Positions 43,424 through 52,075 are shown, numbered from the stretch's first letter. The stretch: 64,000 bases of DNA from Saccharothrix sp. S26 (GCF_021390395.1 NZ_JAJUWT010000017.1:174465-238464); one strand, 5' to 3'. The notes: generated by a model from the letters alone, not told the origin. Made by a program: numbers and translations.

Positions 43424-43756
43424 GCCCTGGAAGTAACTGCTGCCGCTCGGGTTCACCCACACATCACCGCTGCCCGCCGCGTTGTAGACGAGACGGCCGT
43501 CGGGAGTCCGGATCACGACCGGGCTTCTCCCCGGCGTGAGTGCCGGGGATCCCGCGGTGACCGGGAGGGAAGTGATGTTCGGTTCCGCCTCACCACCGAC
43601 GGAGTAGAAGTCCAGCGGGTTGGACGAGATCTTGTAGTGCACGTTGTCGCCGCCGCCGACGTACTCGTAGGTCAGCATCCACCGGCCGTCGGAGGTGGGC
43701 ACCATGTTCGGCATCCCGGGTCGCCCGCCGCCGATCTGGTCGACACCGGCCACGCT
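43424..43756 (-). pseudogene. remnant of a sialidase-fold (BNR / GH93-like) glycosidase
   Basis: One minus-strand frame reads like a real enzyme for about 100 residues: GGGRPGMPNMVPTSDGRWML, TYEYVGGGDNVHYKISSNPL, SPVVIRTPDGRLVYNAAGSG, DVWVNPSGSS. This resembles the repeated blade sequence of secreted exo-acting sialidase/arabinanase-like enzymes. No start, signal peptide or remaining blades are present, and on both sides the frame turns into shadow sequence. The rest of 43264-43942 shows no gene. Confidence 0.6.
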
Positions 43757-43942
43757 AGGCGTGAAGCGCTCGCTCGTCGACGTCCTCGGCGACCTACCCG
43801 CCGCCGGCGCCGAAGCGCTCGACCCCGAGGCCGTCGACCGCTGACATGGCCGATCCCGGCCACCCCGCCGAATGCGGCCGGACCCGACCCGTGGCCGCGG
43901 ACCTGTGCCGCTCTCCGGAACGCCCCGCCAACCCGCCAAACC

Positions 43943-46150
43943 TCAGGCGAGCCCGAGCCGATAGCGCTCAGCGATGATCATTCGATGATCCAGGGGAACT
44001 GCCGGATCGTCGAGCACCTCGGGCCGGTGGAACGCGCTGTCGACCGCTCGCGCGTCGGACGACTTCGCGTCGCTCTTGCGCGCGAACTCGTTGAACAGCA
44101 GTACCTTCTCTTCCACCACCTCGCGGATCCGCTCGTCAATGCTGCCCTTGGCCAGCAGACGGTGCACTTGTACGGCGTGTGCTTGGCCCATCCGGTGTGC
44201 GCGGGCGATCGCCTGGTCCTCGGCGCCGGCTGTCCACTGTGGATCGGCAATGACGACCACGGACGCCGCTTGGACGTTGAGACCGAGGCTGCCGGTCGTG
44301 ATCTGGCTGAGCAGCACGGCGGGGCCCCGTCGGTCTGTAAGTTCGTCCACCATGGCCTGACGCCGCTGTGGCGAGACCTTGCCGACCAGCGGCCCGATGG
44401 CGAGATCACCCAGCCGCCGGTGCAGGATGGATAGCGCTTCCAGGAAGAAGGAGAAGACGATCACCTTGCGTCCGTCCTCGACGGCTTCCTCGATGATCTC
44501 CGACAGGCGCTGGAGCTTGGCGGAGTCCTGCGAGGTCAGCAAGACGCGCCTCATCTCCATCATGTTTCCCGTTGCGACGGCCTCGCGGTAGGCCCTCTCG
44601 TCCGCCGGCGTGAGACGCACCCAGTCCTCCACCTCGATCTTGTCCCGGAGTTCCTTGAGCACGTCTTCCTGGTTGCGTCTCAGGTAGACGGGGGCGACCT
44701 GACGGCGGAAGGTCTTGGCGCCATGCAGGAGGTCGGCGGGGTCGATCAGCGCGGCGCGGGCGGGGTCCAGGTGGTGCACGAGGTTGCGAAACTCCTCGAC
44801 GCGGTTCTCCATCGGTGTTCCGGTGAGGAACAGCACGCGGTGCGCGCGGTCGATGACCTTCACCACTTCCTGGGCCCGACGGGTCTGCGGGTTCTTGACC
44901 TGGTGCGCCTCGTCGACCACGAGCACGGACAGCTTGACCTGTTCCGTGAGCTCCAACCGCCCGAGCGTGGTGAAGGTGGTGACCGCGATGCCTCCTTCGC
45001 GCAGCCAGAGCCGCGTGTTCGACTCCCTGTCGTTGCCGTACAGGCTGAACGCCCTCAGCCGGCTGTGCTTGTCGATCTCATTGAGCCAGTTGACCTGCAC
45101 GCTGGCCGGGCAGATCACCATGAACCGGCTCTGCCCCTGGGCGGCCAGGTGCGCGATCACGGCGAGCGCCTGCACCGTCTTGCCAAGTCCCATCTCGTCA
45201 CCCAGGATCACCCGCTCCTGGTGGATCGCGTACTGAGCACCGAAGACCTGGTACTGGCGCAACGTCAACGTCGGCTTGAGGAGGCCGACGTCGAGCGGCA
45301 CTGCGTCGATCTTCCGGCGCAGTTCAGGACCGAGGTGGCCTCGGGCGACGTCCTCCTGCGCGTCCGAGGCACCCAGTGTGGAGAGCAACGCGTTCACTGA
45401 CGCCGCGTCGCGCAGGTAGAGCTGCCACGACAGCGCCGGGTCGAATGCGCCCGGGTCGATCGCGCGCTCGGCCTTCCCGATCGCGTCCGCCAGCTTCAGC
45501 GTGTCCGACTCGCCGGCCAGCAGGGCCAGTTCGACCAGCGCCGCTCTCGCTTCATTCCGCGTCGTGGGCCGGAAGGGCAAGGTCCACCGCCAGAGAGCGG
45601 ACGCGGTCGGGGCGGCCTTGGCCAGTAGGGGCGCGGAGCGCTCGCGAAACCGGGCCACCTGATCGTGCAGTCCGGCCACTGCGGCGTCGGCGCCGCGGAT
45701 GGCGAGCAGGAAGCCTAGCAGCCGGGTGTGGCCCGGTGTCCGGTGATCGGGGTCGAACCGGACATCGCTGTTGCGGATGAGCCGCTCCCGGTATTCCGCC
45801 GCGGCGCGCAGGACATCGTCCACCGTCTGTGCGCCGACCTTGGGAATCATGGTGAGCTGGTGCCGGGGAGTGGCTTCGATGCTGCCGATCGTCGGAAAAC
45901 CGGCATTGATCAAGGTGCCAAGCCGGATCGACCGGCCGACGAACGGCTTCAGCTCCTCGGCGGGCAGCCCTCGCACACGCGCCGTTGCCTCGGCCCGCAC
46001 CAGGGCGGTGATCTGCTCACGCGCGGCACGGCGCAATTCCTGTGGAGCGCGCTCGAGTTCCGCCGCGCGGTGCGAGAGCGCGCGCACCAGCTTGAGGACG
46101 GCCCTGGACGGCCGGTGCACCCCGCCGTCGGTTCGTTGCGAAGTGGTCAC
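43943..46150 (-). CDS. SNF2-family DEAD/DEAH-box helicase
   Basis: 735 residues from GTG 46150, with AGGAG five bases upstream; the open frame continues upstream only as shadow. The N-terminal 380 residues are helical, with a helix-hairpin-helix-like patch (LTMIPKVGAQTVDDVLRAA). The SNF2 core follows: LRQYQVFGAQYAIHQERVIL, motif I GDEMGLGKTVQAL, motif II VVDEAHQVKNP, motif III FLTGTPMENR, motif V GSLGLNVQAASVVV and motif VI ARAHRMGQ. These proteins translocate on double-stranded DNA. It is divergent from the TIR operon across a 470-base region with repeated motifs, which suggests shared control. Confidence 0.88.
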   Translation of the reverse strand: MTTSQRTDGGVHRPSRAVLKLVRALSHRAAELERAPQELRRAAREQITALVRAEATARVRGLPAEELKPFVGRSIRLGTLINAGFPTIGSIEATPRHQLTMIPKVGAQTVDDVLRAAAEYRERLIRNSDVRFDPDHRTPGHTRLLGFLLAIRGADAAVAGLHDQVARFRERSAPLLAKAAPTASALWRWTLPFRPTTRNEARAALVELALLAGESDTLKLADAIGKAERAIDPGAFDPALSWQLYLRDAASVNALLSTLGASDAQEDVARGHLGPELRRKIDAVPLDVGLLKPTLTLRQYQVFGAQYAIHQERVILGDEMGLGKTVQALAVIAHLAAQGQSRFMVICPASVQVNWLNEIDKHSRLRAFSLYGNDRESNTRLWLREGGIAVTTFTTLGRLELTEQVKLSVLVVDEAHQVKNPQTRRAQEVVKVIDRAHRVLFLTGTPMENRVEEFRNLVHHLDPARAALIDPADLLHGAKTFRRQVAPVYLRRNQEDVLKELRDKIEVEDWVRLTPADERAYREAVATGNMMEMRRVLLTSQDSAKLQRLSEIIEEAVEDGRKVIVFSFFLEALSILHRRLGDLAIGPLVGKVSPQRRQAMVDELTDRRGPAVLLSQITTGSLGLNVQAASVVVIADPQWTAGAEDQAIARAHRMGQAHAVQVHRLLAKGSIDERIREVVEEKVLLFNEFARKSDAKSSDARAVDSAFHRPEVLDDPAVPLDHRMIIAERYRLGLA

Positions 46151-46620
46151 GTGCACTCCTGAGATCGCTGGTAGCCGACATGACGGGGACGGCGCCCCAC
46201 CGCGACGCACATGGTGCGCATTCGCGGTCCGGGGAGCCCCGACGGCGGGGGCGACACCGTGCTCTGATCGAGCTGGGCGAGTCGACTGCGGTGCCGTCGA
46301 TTTTGCCGCGCGCAGTGCTGCCAGAGCAGGTGTTTCCCGTTGCCTACTCGGGTGGGAAACGGGAAACCCGGAACGGGCGATCGACACGTTAACCCGTTCG
46401 ATGCGTGCAGTCCAATCCGTCCGGTAATTGTCCAGTGGACAGATAAAGGACATCGTCAAGGACGTCCAAGAGGAAACGGGAAACACTTCGCTACTCGCCG
46501 GTAGGACTTGTCACTGCGGCGATCCGGTGTGGCACTATCCGCAGTGTCGCCAATTCGCTGGCCCATCCGAGCGGCCGGCTCCCCATTCAGCGCAATCCCT
46601 TCAAGCGAGGTGCACTGCCA
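46151..46620. promoter_or_regulatory. divergent regulatory region between SNF2 gene and TIR operon
   Basis: No gene seen. This 470-base region must hold both promoters. It is more AT-rich than its surroundings, especially 46330-46500, and contains three copies of a GTTTCCCGTT element (separate entry). Confidence 0.6.
46332..46484. repeat. three copies of GTTTCCCGTT / AACGGGAAAC
   Basis: GTTTCCCGTT at 46332-46341 and its exact complement AACGGGAAAC at 46358-46367 form an inverted repeat with 16 bases between. A third copy AACGGGAAAC is at 46475-46484, and the middle copy extends to GAAACGGGAAAC. Repeated perfect 10-mers in a divergent promoter region look like regulator-binding sites. Confidence 0.55.
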
Positions 46621-47226
46621 GTGACGAAGGTCTTCCTCAATTACCGAGTGACCGACCAGCCGTACGCCGCCGTCCTGCTCGACCGCGCGTTGTCCGAGCG
46701 TTTCGGCTCGGACGCCGTGTTCCTGGCCTCGAAGTCGATCCCTCCTGGAGCCGATTGGGAGGTGAGGATGTTCGAGGCCGTCGAGCAGTGCGCCGCCCTG
46801 CTGGTCGTGATGGGCGCGAACTGGCTGGGCGCGAGGCGCTCGGACGGCAGCCGACGCCTGGAAGACCCCGACGACTTCGTTCGGCGCGAGCTCCTGACGG
46901 CGTCGGCGCTGGACAAGGTCGTCGTGCCCGTGCGGTTCGACTGCGCGCGAGTGCCGAAGGAGGAGTTCCCGTCCGGCTTGACCTGGTTGGCCGAACTCCA
47001 GGACGCCGAGGTTCGCTTCCGCACCGCGAAGGATGACATCGACCGGCTGGCCAACCGGTTGGCCAAGGAGGTCGAAGGCCTGCCCGAGCCGCGCCTGCAC
47101 CCCTCCGACACCAACGCCTTCACCGTGTCCGGCAACAAGAACAACGTGGTACAGGCCGGGAGGATCGACGTCGCCCGCGACTTCCACGCCGGTCCCAGCT
47201 ACGGGCGCGGTCGGAGGAATTCGTGA
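46621..47226 (+). CDS. TIR domain protein
   Basis: 201 residues from GTG 46621. The TIR domain fills about 1-155: KVFLNYRVTDQPYAAVLLDRAL, SIPPGADWEVRMFEAVEQCAALLVVMGANWL, DDFVRRELLTASALDKVVVPVRF. E90 in VRREL aligns with the catalytic glutamate of TIR NADases (SARM1-type WVHKE), so NAD cleavage is plausible. The tail (FTVSGNKNNVVQAGRIDVARDFH) is a low-complexity beta-like motif that recurs in actinobacterial conflict proteins. The stop overlaps the start of the P-loop protein gene by four bases. Confidence 0.84.
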   Translation: MTKVFLNYRVTDQPYAAVLLDRALSERFGSDAVFLASKSIPPGADWEVRMFEAVEQCAALLVVMGANWLGARRSDGSRRLEDPDDFVRRELLTASALDKVVVPVRFDCARVPKEEFPSGLTWLAELQDAEVRFRTAKDDIDRLANRLAKEVEGLPEPRLHPSDTNAFTVSGNKNNVVQAGRIDVARDFHAGPSYGRGRRNS

Positions 47227-49334
47227 TCGACGACCTAGAGGCGCTCGACCCCATGTCCGGCCTGCCCGGGTCGGACGAGCGGCTTCCGCGTGCCGACGAC
47301 CAGGACGTGCCGCCGATGTCCCAGGAGGAGACGGTGGCGCGGCTGATGGACGACGCGAGCGGGATCGACGTCGCCCGCGCGCTGGCCATCGCGTCGCAGT
47401 TGGGCCGGGGGCGAGCCGACAACATCAACGAGTTCCGGGCGGGCATCACCGTTCACGGCGACTTCCTGGCGGGCTCGGCACGGAGGGCCAGGCCGCGTCG
47501 GCCGACCGCCGTGCCGGTGGACGCGACGCAATTGGCCGATGTCGACAACTACGTGCGGCCGGAGGGCTTCGAGACGGGGACCGCGGCTCTCGCGACCTCG
47601 CACCTGGTGATCCTCGCCGGTCAAGCGCGGACCGGAAGGCGGTCGCGCGCCCTCGCGATGCTCGACGAAGTCCTGGGCGGAGCCGAGCACCCAGATGTCG
47701 TCGAACTGCCCGTGAGCGTGTTGGGAAGCCTTCAGTGGCAGCCGCCCGCGCGCGGGCGGGGATTCGTCGTGCTCGACCAGCCGACCAGGGGCGCGCACGC
47801 CGCCCACCGGCTCGACGACACGTGGCTCACCCGCGTGTCGGGTCTCCTCCGCGACCAAGGCAGGTTCCTGGTCGTCGTCACCGGACCGGTGGAGGGAACC
47901 CTCGCTTCCGCCGTGCACCGCTTCGAGCATGTGCTGGACGACCTCGCCCTGCCCGATCCACTGGAAATCGTGCGGAAGAGGGTGACGACCGCCGCGCCGC
48001 AGGTGGGCGGTCCGCGGTTCGACGAGTTGGCCGTGAGGGCGCAGCTCGTCGACGTCCTGGCGGAGCGCGACGACCCGCACTTCGCCACCCGCGTGGCACA
48101 CGTGCTCGTGGAGTCGTTGCGGCTCGGAACGGATCCGCGGCAGGAGGTGGCGCGGCTGCGCAGTCCTCACGAGCAGGTCGCCGAGTGGTTGAGTGCGTCG
48201 CCGGCGCTGTCGGAGATCGCGTTCGTGACGGCCACCGCAGTGCTCGAGCAGTTGACCTACCTGTGGGTGGTCGACGCGGCGGTGCAGTTGTCCCGTGCGC
48301 TCGGCGGTGGTGCGGGCTCCACCCTCCGCTACTCGCGCATGCTCGGCGCGGAGCGGGGGTGGATCAAGCGGACCGAGCACGCCAGTGGTCCCGAAACGCT
48401 CCGGTTCCGTCACGACGACCTGCGCGAAGCGGTGCTCGCCGGGCTCTGGCTCCAGCTGGACGGCGCGCGGGGCAAGGTCGTGGCGTGGCTCAGCCGGCTC
48501 GCCGCGCACCCGAACGTGGAGATCCACGCCCGGGCCGCCGACGCAGCGGGCGTGCTCGCGGCCGTGGACTTCGAGTACGGCATGCACCAACTCTTCCTGC
48601 CCTGGGCGACGGACAGGTCCGCAGTGCTCAGGCAGAGCGCGGCGCTCGGCCTCGACGTCGCGGGCGCGCTGAGCGGTGAGGTGGGCGCGTTCTGGGGGCA
48701 CGTGCAGCGGTGGGCCGATGAGCTCGGGTCGACCGCCCGCTCCCGCAACCTCGCCGACACCGCCGCGCTGGCGGCGGCTGGCCGGCTCGGCGTCGCCGAC
48801 CCGGGACGTGCGCTCAACGTCTTGCGCAGCCTCGTGCGCAACCCGCAGTGGGCGCCGCTGACCTCCGTCTCGATCGCCGCGCGCACGCTGCTGGAGTCCG
48901 GTGTCACGACGCCGTTGCTGGAGGCGTTGCTCGACTGGAGCGGGACACCGTCCGACGAGCAGACCACGGCCAAGGCACTGACCGTGTTCACCTACGCGGT
49001 CCGTAGCACCGGTGGTTCGGGTGATGCGCTACCGGCCCTGCTCAGCGGACCGGAGCGGCACCTCGACCTGCTGGCCGAGCTGTGGGGCCGGGCGCTGTCC
49101 TGTGCGCCGGTGCGCGAGATCGCGGAGAACGCCCTGCGCGGGTGGGTCGCCGCGGCCGACGGCTCCCGCGTCCCACGACGGGCGGTCGTCGACGTGCTGG
49201 CCGGCATCGCCGACCGCTCCGACGACGATTTCGCCACTCTGGAGGACCTGCTCTCGACCTGGGCCTTCGACACCGACTCGCCGTCACCGACGGCAGCTCA
49301 CTTTTACGACCACTTGCTCAAAGCAGAGGGGTAG
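47223..49334 (+). CDS. STAND-like protein with degenerate P-loop and helical repeats
   Basis: 703 residues. A short N-terminal segment (INEFRAGITVHGDFLAG) resembles the tail of the TIR protein. The NTPase-like core starts near 125: the P-loop reads G133-QART-G138-R139-R140-S, with Arg where Walker A needs Lys, and FVVLDQP carries a Walker-B-like D185. From about 290 to the end the protein is helical (EQVAEWLSASPALSEIAFV, HARAADAAGVLAAVDFEYGM, GRALNVLRSLVRNPQW), likely HEAT-type repeats. It probably senses or scaffolds rather than hydrolyses ATP in the normal way. GTG 47223 overlaps the TIR stop. Confidence 0.72.
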   Translation: MIDDLEALDPMSGLPGSDERLPRADDQDVPPMSQEETVARLMDDASGIDVARALAIASQLGRGRADNINEFRAGITVHGDFLAGSARRARPRRPTAVPVDATQLADVDNYVRPEGFETGTAALATSHLVILAGQARTGRRSRALAMLDEVLGGAEHPDVVELPVSVLGSLQWQPPARGRGFVVLDQPTRGAHAAHRLDDTWLTRVSGLLRDQGRFLVVVTGPVEGTLASAVHRFEHVLDDLALPDPLEIVRKRVTTAAPQVGGPRFDELAVRAQLVDVLAERDDPHFATRVAHVLVESLRLGTDPRQEVARLRSPHEQVAEWLSASPALSEIAFVTATAVLEQLTYLWVVDAAVQLSRALGGGAGSTLRYSRMLGAERGWIKRTEHASGPETLRFRHDDLREAVLAGLWLQLDGARGKVVAWLSRLAAHPNVEIHARAADAAGVLAAVDFEYGMHQLFLPWATDRSAVLRQSAALGLDVAGALSGEVGAFWGHVQRWADELGSTARSRNLADTAALAAAGRLGVADPGRALNVLRSLVRNPQWAPLTSVSIAARTLLESGVTTPLLEALLDWSGTPSDEQTTAKALTVFTYAVRSTGGSGDALPALLSGPERHLDLLAELWGRALSCAPVREIAENALRGWVAAADGSRVPRRAVVDVLAGIADRSDDDFATLEDLLSTWAFDTDSPSPTAAHFYDHLLKAEG

Positions 49335-49339
49335 AACAC

Positions 49340-50269
49340 GTGATCCAGGAAACCTACAACCCGATCCTGCACCAGCGCAGCGGTATCCTGCTCCGCTTCA
49401 CCACGCTGCGCGCACCGCAGCGCGGGACCGCGTTGGTGTTGGAGCACCGGGATGGCCGCCTCGACGTCATCGCGGCCGGTGCTCCCGCGCCCGGCCGACG
49501 GGGCGGTGGTCATCGGACGGCCTACCTGATCGACATGACCTCGCACGGGCTCACCTTCACCGTGCCGTCCCGCAGCGCCGACCCCTGGATGTTTTCAGTC
49601 ACCTTCCGGTTCTCGTGCAGCGTGATCGAGCCGACGGTTGTCGTGCGGGAGGGCCACCGCGACATGGCCGCAGCGGTGTACGAGTCGATGGCCACCGTGG
49701 CGCGGAGCGTGACCCCGAAGTTCGGTGTCCTTGATGGCGACCGGGCGGCGATCGAGGTCCTGGACATCCTGCGCGGCGCCCGTTCACCGTACGGGCTCGA
49801 CCTCTCGGTCGTCAGCGTCGACGTCGACGCCGCGGACGCCGAGGACCTCCGGGCCACCCAGCGCAACCTGCTCTTGGAGCGGATCAACCGCGAAGCGCGG
49901 CGCGACGTCGCGACGGGCTCCCGCGACGAGATGCTGGCCCACTACATGGCCATCAACAACGGTGACCCGTCCGCTTTCCTGAAGATGGAGCGCGACGCGC
50001 AGGAGGCCGAGGCCAAGGTCAACCTGGACCTGGTTCGGGCGGCATTGGAGTCCGGGAAGCTCTCCGCCGGTGAGAGCACCCGCATCAGCAAGCGGATCCT
50101 CGACCGGGTGGTGCCGACGCCGCAGCCCGGGCGGACCGGGCAGCTCCGCGACCGGCTGCGCGGCACCGTGCCCGGTGCGCTCGACGCCGGGCACGCCGTC
50201 ATCGACGCGACGGGCCTGTCCGAGAGGGGCGACGGTGTCCGCCGGGATGGTTCGGAGGTGGACGAATGA
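49340..50269 (+). CDS. SPFH / band-7-like protein
   Basis: 309 residues from GTG 49340, five bases after the previous stop and behind AGAGGGGTAG. The N-terminal half is beta-rich (GILLRFTTLRAPQRGTALV, FSVTFRFSCSVIEPTVVV). A segment follows that fits the SPFH fold: YESMATVARSVTPKFG, EVLDILRGARSPYGLDLSVV, then a long charged helix with ATQRNLLLERINREARRD. SPFH proteins assemble into rings or membrane-associated cages. There is no clear membrane segment, so any membrane link would come through its partner. In this operon it may organise the TIR and P-loop proteins; inference. Confidence 0.6.
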   Translation: MIQETYNPILHQRSGILLRFTTLRAPQRGTALVLEHRDGRLDVIAAGAPAPGRRGGGHRTAYLIDMTSHGLTFTVPSRSADPWMFSVTFRFSCSVIEPTVVVREGHRDMAAAVYESMATVARSVTPKFGVLDGDRAAIEVLDILRGARSPYGLDLSVVSVDVDAADAEDLRATQRNLLLERINREARRDVATGSRDEMLAHYMAINNGDPSAFLKMERDAQEAEAKVNLDLVRAALESGKLSAGESTRISKRILDRVVPTPQPGRTGQLRDRLRGTVPGALDAGHAVIDATGLSERGDGVRRDGSEVDE

Positions 50270-50421
50270 CGCCACTCGCCTCGTCGGACCTCGAACACCC
50301 GGTACGACCGGAAAGGAACCAGCAGCACGTGCGGGGAGAACGGTGCATCACGTGGCACGGGCCACGTCATGAACCCGGAGATCACAACGGCGATCCATCC
50401 CCTACTGGCGGTGTCTCATGA
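50266..50421 (+). CDS. small 51-residue protein with coupled start and stop
   Basis: ATG 50266 overlaps the SPFH gene stop (ATGA) and its own TGA (50419-50421) overlaps the ATG of the next gene (ATGA). The 52-codon frame exactly bridges two genes that otherwise would leave a 148-base gap in an otherwise overlapping operon. The product begins MTPLASSDLEHPVRPERNQQ and is hydrophilic, rich in His, Arg, Pro and Gly, with one cysteine. No family recognised. Double overlap is strong positional evidence for translation, but the composition gives no independent support. Confidence 0.5.
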   Translation: MTPLASSDLEHPVRPERNQQHVRGERCITWHGPRHEPGDHNGDPSPTGGVS

Positions 50422-51128
50422 CCGGTGTGGTGCCCCGGTGCGGTGGCTGTGGGGCGGCCGCGCTGGCGTCGAGCGGCAGGTGCGTGTTGTGCGACTACGT
50501 CACCGACTTGCCGGACGGGGAGCGTCCGGCACCCTCGCAGTTCCAGATCACCCTCGGCCCTCCTCCTCTGCCGGCCCCGGTCCAGGCAGAGCGCGCGGTG
50601 CCGGCACCCGAACCGCGGCACGCCGGCGAGGCGTCGCGCGTTCGTGCGATCGGTCCCGTCGTGCGCGGTGCCTGGCGGTGGATTCGCGGGGTGAGCCGAG
50701 GGTGGAAGCTCCCGGCCTGGGCGAAGAAGGCCCTGCCGGTCGCCGTTGTCTTATTGGCGGCGACGCAGTGGGACGTCCTCGAGTTGCCCTCGGCGACCTC
50801 GTCCGGCGAAAGCGCCGAGTGCCCGCACGAGGTCCGCAGGCACCTCGGACCAGCCTCCGGCGACGCCTCGCTCGTTGCGGCGTACCGGACGCCCTCATTC
50901 GTCGTGACGATCTGTCGGGACGGCAATGGAGGGCTGCACTACGACGGGCGCATGAGGGACCGTCCGATCACGCCGGACACGCACATCTCGTTGCGAGCGG
51001 AGCCGAGCCTCACCGGTTACGTCGCACGCAACGGGTCGACCGAGTACCGGGTGACGGAGTCGCGGTTGACCGTGACCAGCCCGGCCGGAGTGCTGGTCGA
51101 CGAGAGCGCGACGCCGTACTCGCCGTGA
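50418..51128 (+). CDS. zinc-ribbon protein with one membrane helix
   Basis: 236 residues. The N-terminal zinc ribbon has CGGCG (two cysteines) and CVLCDY (two cysteines). A Pro-rich linker follows, then a basic stretch and one hydrophobic helix (KKALPVAVVLLAATQW), and an extracytoplasmic domain with a cysteine pair (ECPHEVRRHLG, VTICRDGNGGLHYDGRMRD). This layout suggests a membrane-anchored sensor or effector, zinc end inside. Codon 112 is TTA (50751-50753). The last 112 bases overlap the 3' end of the converging HTH gene. It ends the TIR operon. Confidence 0.68.
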   Translation: MTGVVPRCGGCGAAALASSGRCVLCDYVTDLPDGERPAPSQFQITLGPPPLPAPVQAERAVPAPEPRHAGEASRVRAIGPVVRGAWRWIRGVSRGWKLPAWAKKALPVAVVLLAATQWDVLELPSATSSGESAECPHEVRRHLGPASGDASLVAAYRTPSFVVTICRDGNGGLHYDGRMRDRPITPDTHISLRAEPSLTGYVARNGSTEYRVTESRLTVTSPAGVLVDESATPYSP

Positions 51129-52075
51129 GCGGGCGCGTCCCAGCGGAGGCCCGAGGCCAGACCGGGCACCGGGTGCACGAACTCGACGTGGACCTCGGAA
51201 GCCGCGTTCACCTCGACAGCGGTTCCCGCCACCACCGGGTCGTCGACGTCCTGTTGGTGGACGTCGGCCACCCTGGTGAGGCCGTACGGAACGGCGTCGT
51301 GCGGAAAGCGCACCCGCAACTCCGCCTTGGTGCACGGGTGTCGGGGTACGCACACGAAATGTGGTGCGGGCGCGTGCCCGGCGGGCAACCTGACCAGCAT
51401 GGCGTACTCGTGCTCTTCACCGGCGTGCAGGGTGCGCGGGAGCTTCATCGTCAACCCCATGCGTGCGGATGACTCGGGACCGAGGATGCGCAGGGATCCG
51501 CCGTAGAAGACCTCGAAGGAGGCGTGCTGCACCAGTTGATCCGCAGACAGGCCCGTGACGTGGAAGGGAAGGTGGAGTTCGGAGACGTCGTCGGTGGCGA
51601 CGACCCGCCGCACCTCCAGCAATTCGACGCGCGGCCGGTCCAGGACCATGGTCATGGCCAGGTGATCGGTCCACCAGCCGCCGCGGACGGCGGGCGTGCC
51701 GGTGTCGAGCAACGCCTGGGCCAGTACGGCGGTGCTGCGGTCGGCCCACCGCCGGGCCGTCCTCTCACCGACGCCGCACGTCTCCCCGTAACTCTCGACA
51801 CGGTGTCGGTATGCGACGTTCCGCGCGTTGTAGTTGAACGCGGCCGCAAGCACGTCGCGCTCGTGCGCTGGGAGCCGGATCATGGCTTTCTCGAAGCCGC
51901 CGATCACCTTCCACCGGACTGTCGTGATGGAGTCCGCCGGCGCCACTGCGAACACGCGTTTGGCCATGCTGCCCATTCGTGCGGACAATCGTGGGTCGTA
52001 GATACCAAGCCCTCTGCGCATCGCACGCAATTCCATGTCCAACGTCTTGGCGATGTGGGCTGAGCGGACGGTCAC
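51017..52075 (-). CDS. protein with sigma-like helix-turn-helix N-terminal region
   Basis: 352 residues from GTG 52075. The N-terminal 125 residues are helical and end in an HTH-like segment (YGETCGVGERTARRWADRSTAVLAQAL) preceded by LPAHERDVLAAAFNYN, reminiscent of sigma-70 region 4. The C-terminal 220 residues are beta-rich (LHLPFHVTGLSADQLVQHASFEVFYGGSLRIL, EHEYAMLVRLPAGHAPAPHFVCVP) and may bind a ligand or partner. No family is recognised. It converges on the TIR operon and its last 112 bases overlap the zinc-ribbon gene, so antisense effects are possible. It may be the operon's regulator; inference. Confidence 0.62.
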   Translation of the reverse strand: MTVRSAHIAKTLDMELRAMRRGLGIYDPRLSARMGSMAKRVFAVAPADSITTVRWKVIGGFEKAMIRLPAHERDVLAAAFNYNARNVAYRHRVESYGETCGVGERTARRWADRSTAVLAQALLDTGTPAVRGGWWTDHLAMTMVLDRPRVELLEVRRVVATDDVSELHLPFHVTGLSADQLVQHASFEVFYGGSLRILGPESSARMGLTMKLPRTLHAGEEHEYAMLVRLPAGHAPAPHFVCVPRHPCTKAELRVRFPHDAVPYGLTRVADVHQQDVDDPVVAGTAVEVNAASEVHVEFVHPVPGLASGLRWDAPAHGEYGVALSSTSTPAGLVTVNRDSVTRYSVDPLRAT

